Source: Gammaproteobacteria bacterium
Lineage (GTDB): Bacteria; Pseudomonadota; Gammaproteobacteria; Xanthomonadales; Xanthomonadaceae
NCBI GenBank assembly: GCA_012510865.1
Contig: JAAZHF010000232.1
Location: 1 to 18,211 of the forward strand
Reading direction: 5' to 3'
DNA length: 18,211 nucleotides
The stretch's first letter is position 1, and each line of letters opens with the position of its first letter. This document shows, one piece after another, positions 17,720 to 18,211 of the stretch. The notes beneath the pieces were generated by a model. The model made no database searches and had not been told where the DNA came from. It saw only the letters and a list, made by a program, of their open reading frames with translations. The translations under genes were made by a program, and so were the position numbers.

Positions 17720-17720
17720 T
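17715..17720 (+). promoter_or_regulatory. -10-like box CACAAT for hslO
   Basis: CACAAT followed by CGCA lies 16 bases before the hslO ATG, giving a leader of about 10 bases with GGA near the start codon. It occupies the same bases as the mtgA -35 element on the other strand. The first position mismatch and lack of a -35 keep this tentative. Confidence 0.35.
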
Positions 17721-17736
17721 CGCAACCGGAACCCCC

Positions 17737-18211
17737 ATGACCGACGACGCCCCCCGCCCGCGGGACGGACACGACCATCTCACCCGCTTCCTGCTGCCAC
17801 GCGCCGGCGTGCGCGGCGTGCACGTGCACCTGGGCGACACGTGGCGCCGCATCGCCTCCGCGGACGACTATCCACCCGCGGCGCGCGACCTGCTCGGCGA
17901 AGCCACCGTGGCCGCCGCGCTGTTCACGGGGCACGTCAAGGTGGACGGCCGGCTGTCCGTGCAGCTGCGCAGCGACGCGGCCCTGCGCACCCTGTTCGCG
18001 GAATGCACGGCCGACGGCACCCTGCGCGGGATCGCGCGCCTGGCCGACGACGCGGACGAGCCGGTCGGCCTCGCCGGGCTCGGCGACGACGCGCTGCTGG
18101 CGATCACGATCGAGAATCCCGGCTTCGGCAGCCGCGACGCCACGCGCTACCAGGGCATGGTGCCGCTGGACGCGCCGACGCTGTCGCAGGCCTTCGAGGG
18201 CTATTTCAGCC
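17737..18211 (+). CDS. hslO: Hsp33 redox-regulated chaperone, N-terminal part (cut by window end)
   Basis: From ATG 17737 the frame is open to the last base, giving 158 residues of a protein that is usually about 290 long. The sequence fits the Hsp33 N-terminal domain: DHLTRFLLPRAGVRGVHVHL, LLGEATVAAALFTGHVKVDGRLSVQL, LRTLFAECTADGTLRGIARL, and the YQGMVPLDAPTLSQAFEGYF block, each a conserved element. Hsp33 is a cytoplasmic holdase activated by oxidation of a C-terminal zinc site (CxC...CxxC), which would lie beyond the window and cannot be checked. It is divergent from mtgA across 83 bases. Confidence 0.93.
   Translation, partial: MTDDAPRPRDGHDHLTRFLLPRAGVRGVHVHLGDTWRRIASADDYPPAARDLLGEATVAAALFTGHVKVDGRLSVQLRSDAALRTLFAECTADGTLRGIARLADDADEPVGLAGLGDDALLAITIENPGFGSRDATRYQGMVPLDAPTLSQAFEGYFS

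Overview
The window reads as a chromosomal segment from a high-GC gammaproteobacterium of the Xanthomonadaceae/Lysobacteraceae type (Lysobacter, Luteimonas and relatives). The reasons are the very GC-rich third codon positions, which create long antisense shadow frames; the order aroK-aroB-small WGR-like gene-hemE, familiar from that family; and the AT-rich -10 boxes set in GC-rich DNA, often a few bases from the start codon. The genus is an inference. No RNA gene, phage, integron, insertion sequence, CRISPR array or defence island is visible. The content is mostly housekeeping and I did not find a convincing new multigene system.

Left part (1-2675, + strand): the 3' end of shikimate kinase (aroK), aroB overlapping it or following closely, a small WGR-like protein, then hemE with a TTG start. 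A convergent gene (2688 to about 6248, - strand) encodes a large hybrid histidine kinase: periplasmic two-component propeller plus Y_Y_Y sensor, one membrane span, HisKA, HATPase and a C-terminal receiver. Divergent from it is a YceI-type lipoprotein (6397-7044), which meets a small glutaredoxin-like gene end to end. The glutaredoxin gene is in turn divergent from sdaA, an Fe-S L-serine dehydratase.

Middle part (8778-13385, + strand): a phytase-like beta-propeller lipoprotein followed three bases later by an M23 peptidase; then prfC (release factor 3) and a hemolysin III family membrane protein. Between the last two lies the only gene-free stretch above 300 bases. It carries a pair of inverted REP-like repeats. 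Right part: a large AsmA-family protein (+), facing a minus-strand cluster transcribed mtgA - GT2 glycosyltransferase - CBS-domain protein, and finally hslO (Hsp33, +), divergent from mtgA and cut by the window end.

The regulatory layer is the most interesting part. Seven -10-like boxes share the form NANNATCG[C/G][C/A], several close enough to the ATG to give leaderless or near-leaderless mRNAs. Two divergent gene pairs (glutaredoxin/sdaA and mtgA/hslO) have promoter elements that physically overlap, and the kinase/yceI pair is separated by an 8-bp-arm dyad. These are sequence readings without experimental support. Functional themes are envelope (mtgA, AsmA, M23, GT2, YceI, kinase sensor), primary metabolism (aroK, aroB, hemE, sdaA), translation termination (prfC) and redox stress (hslO, glutaredoxin).
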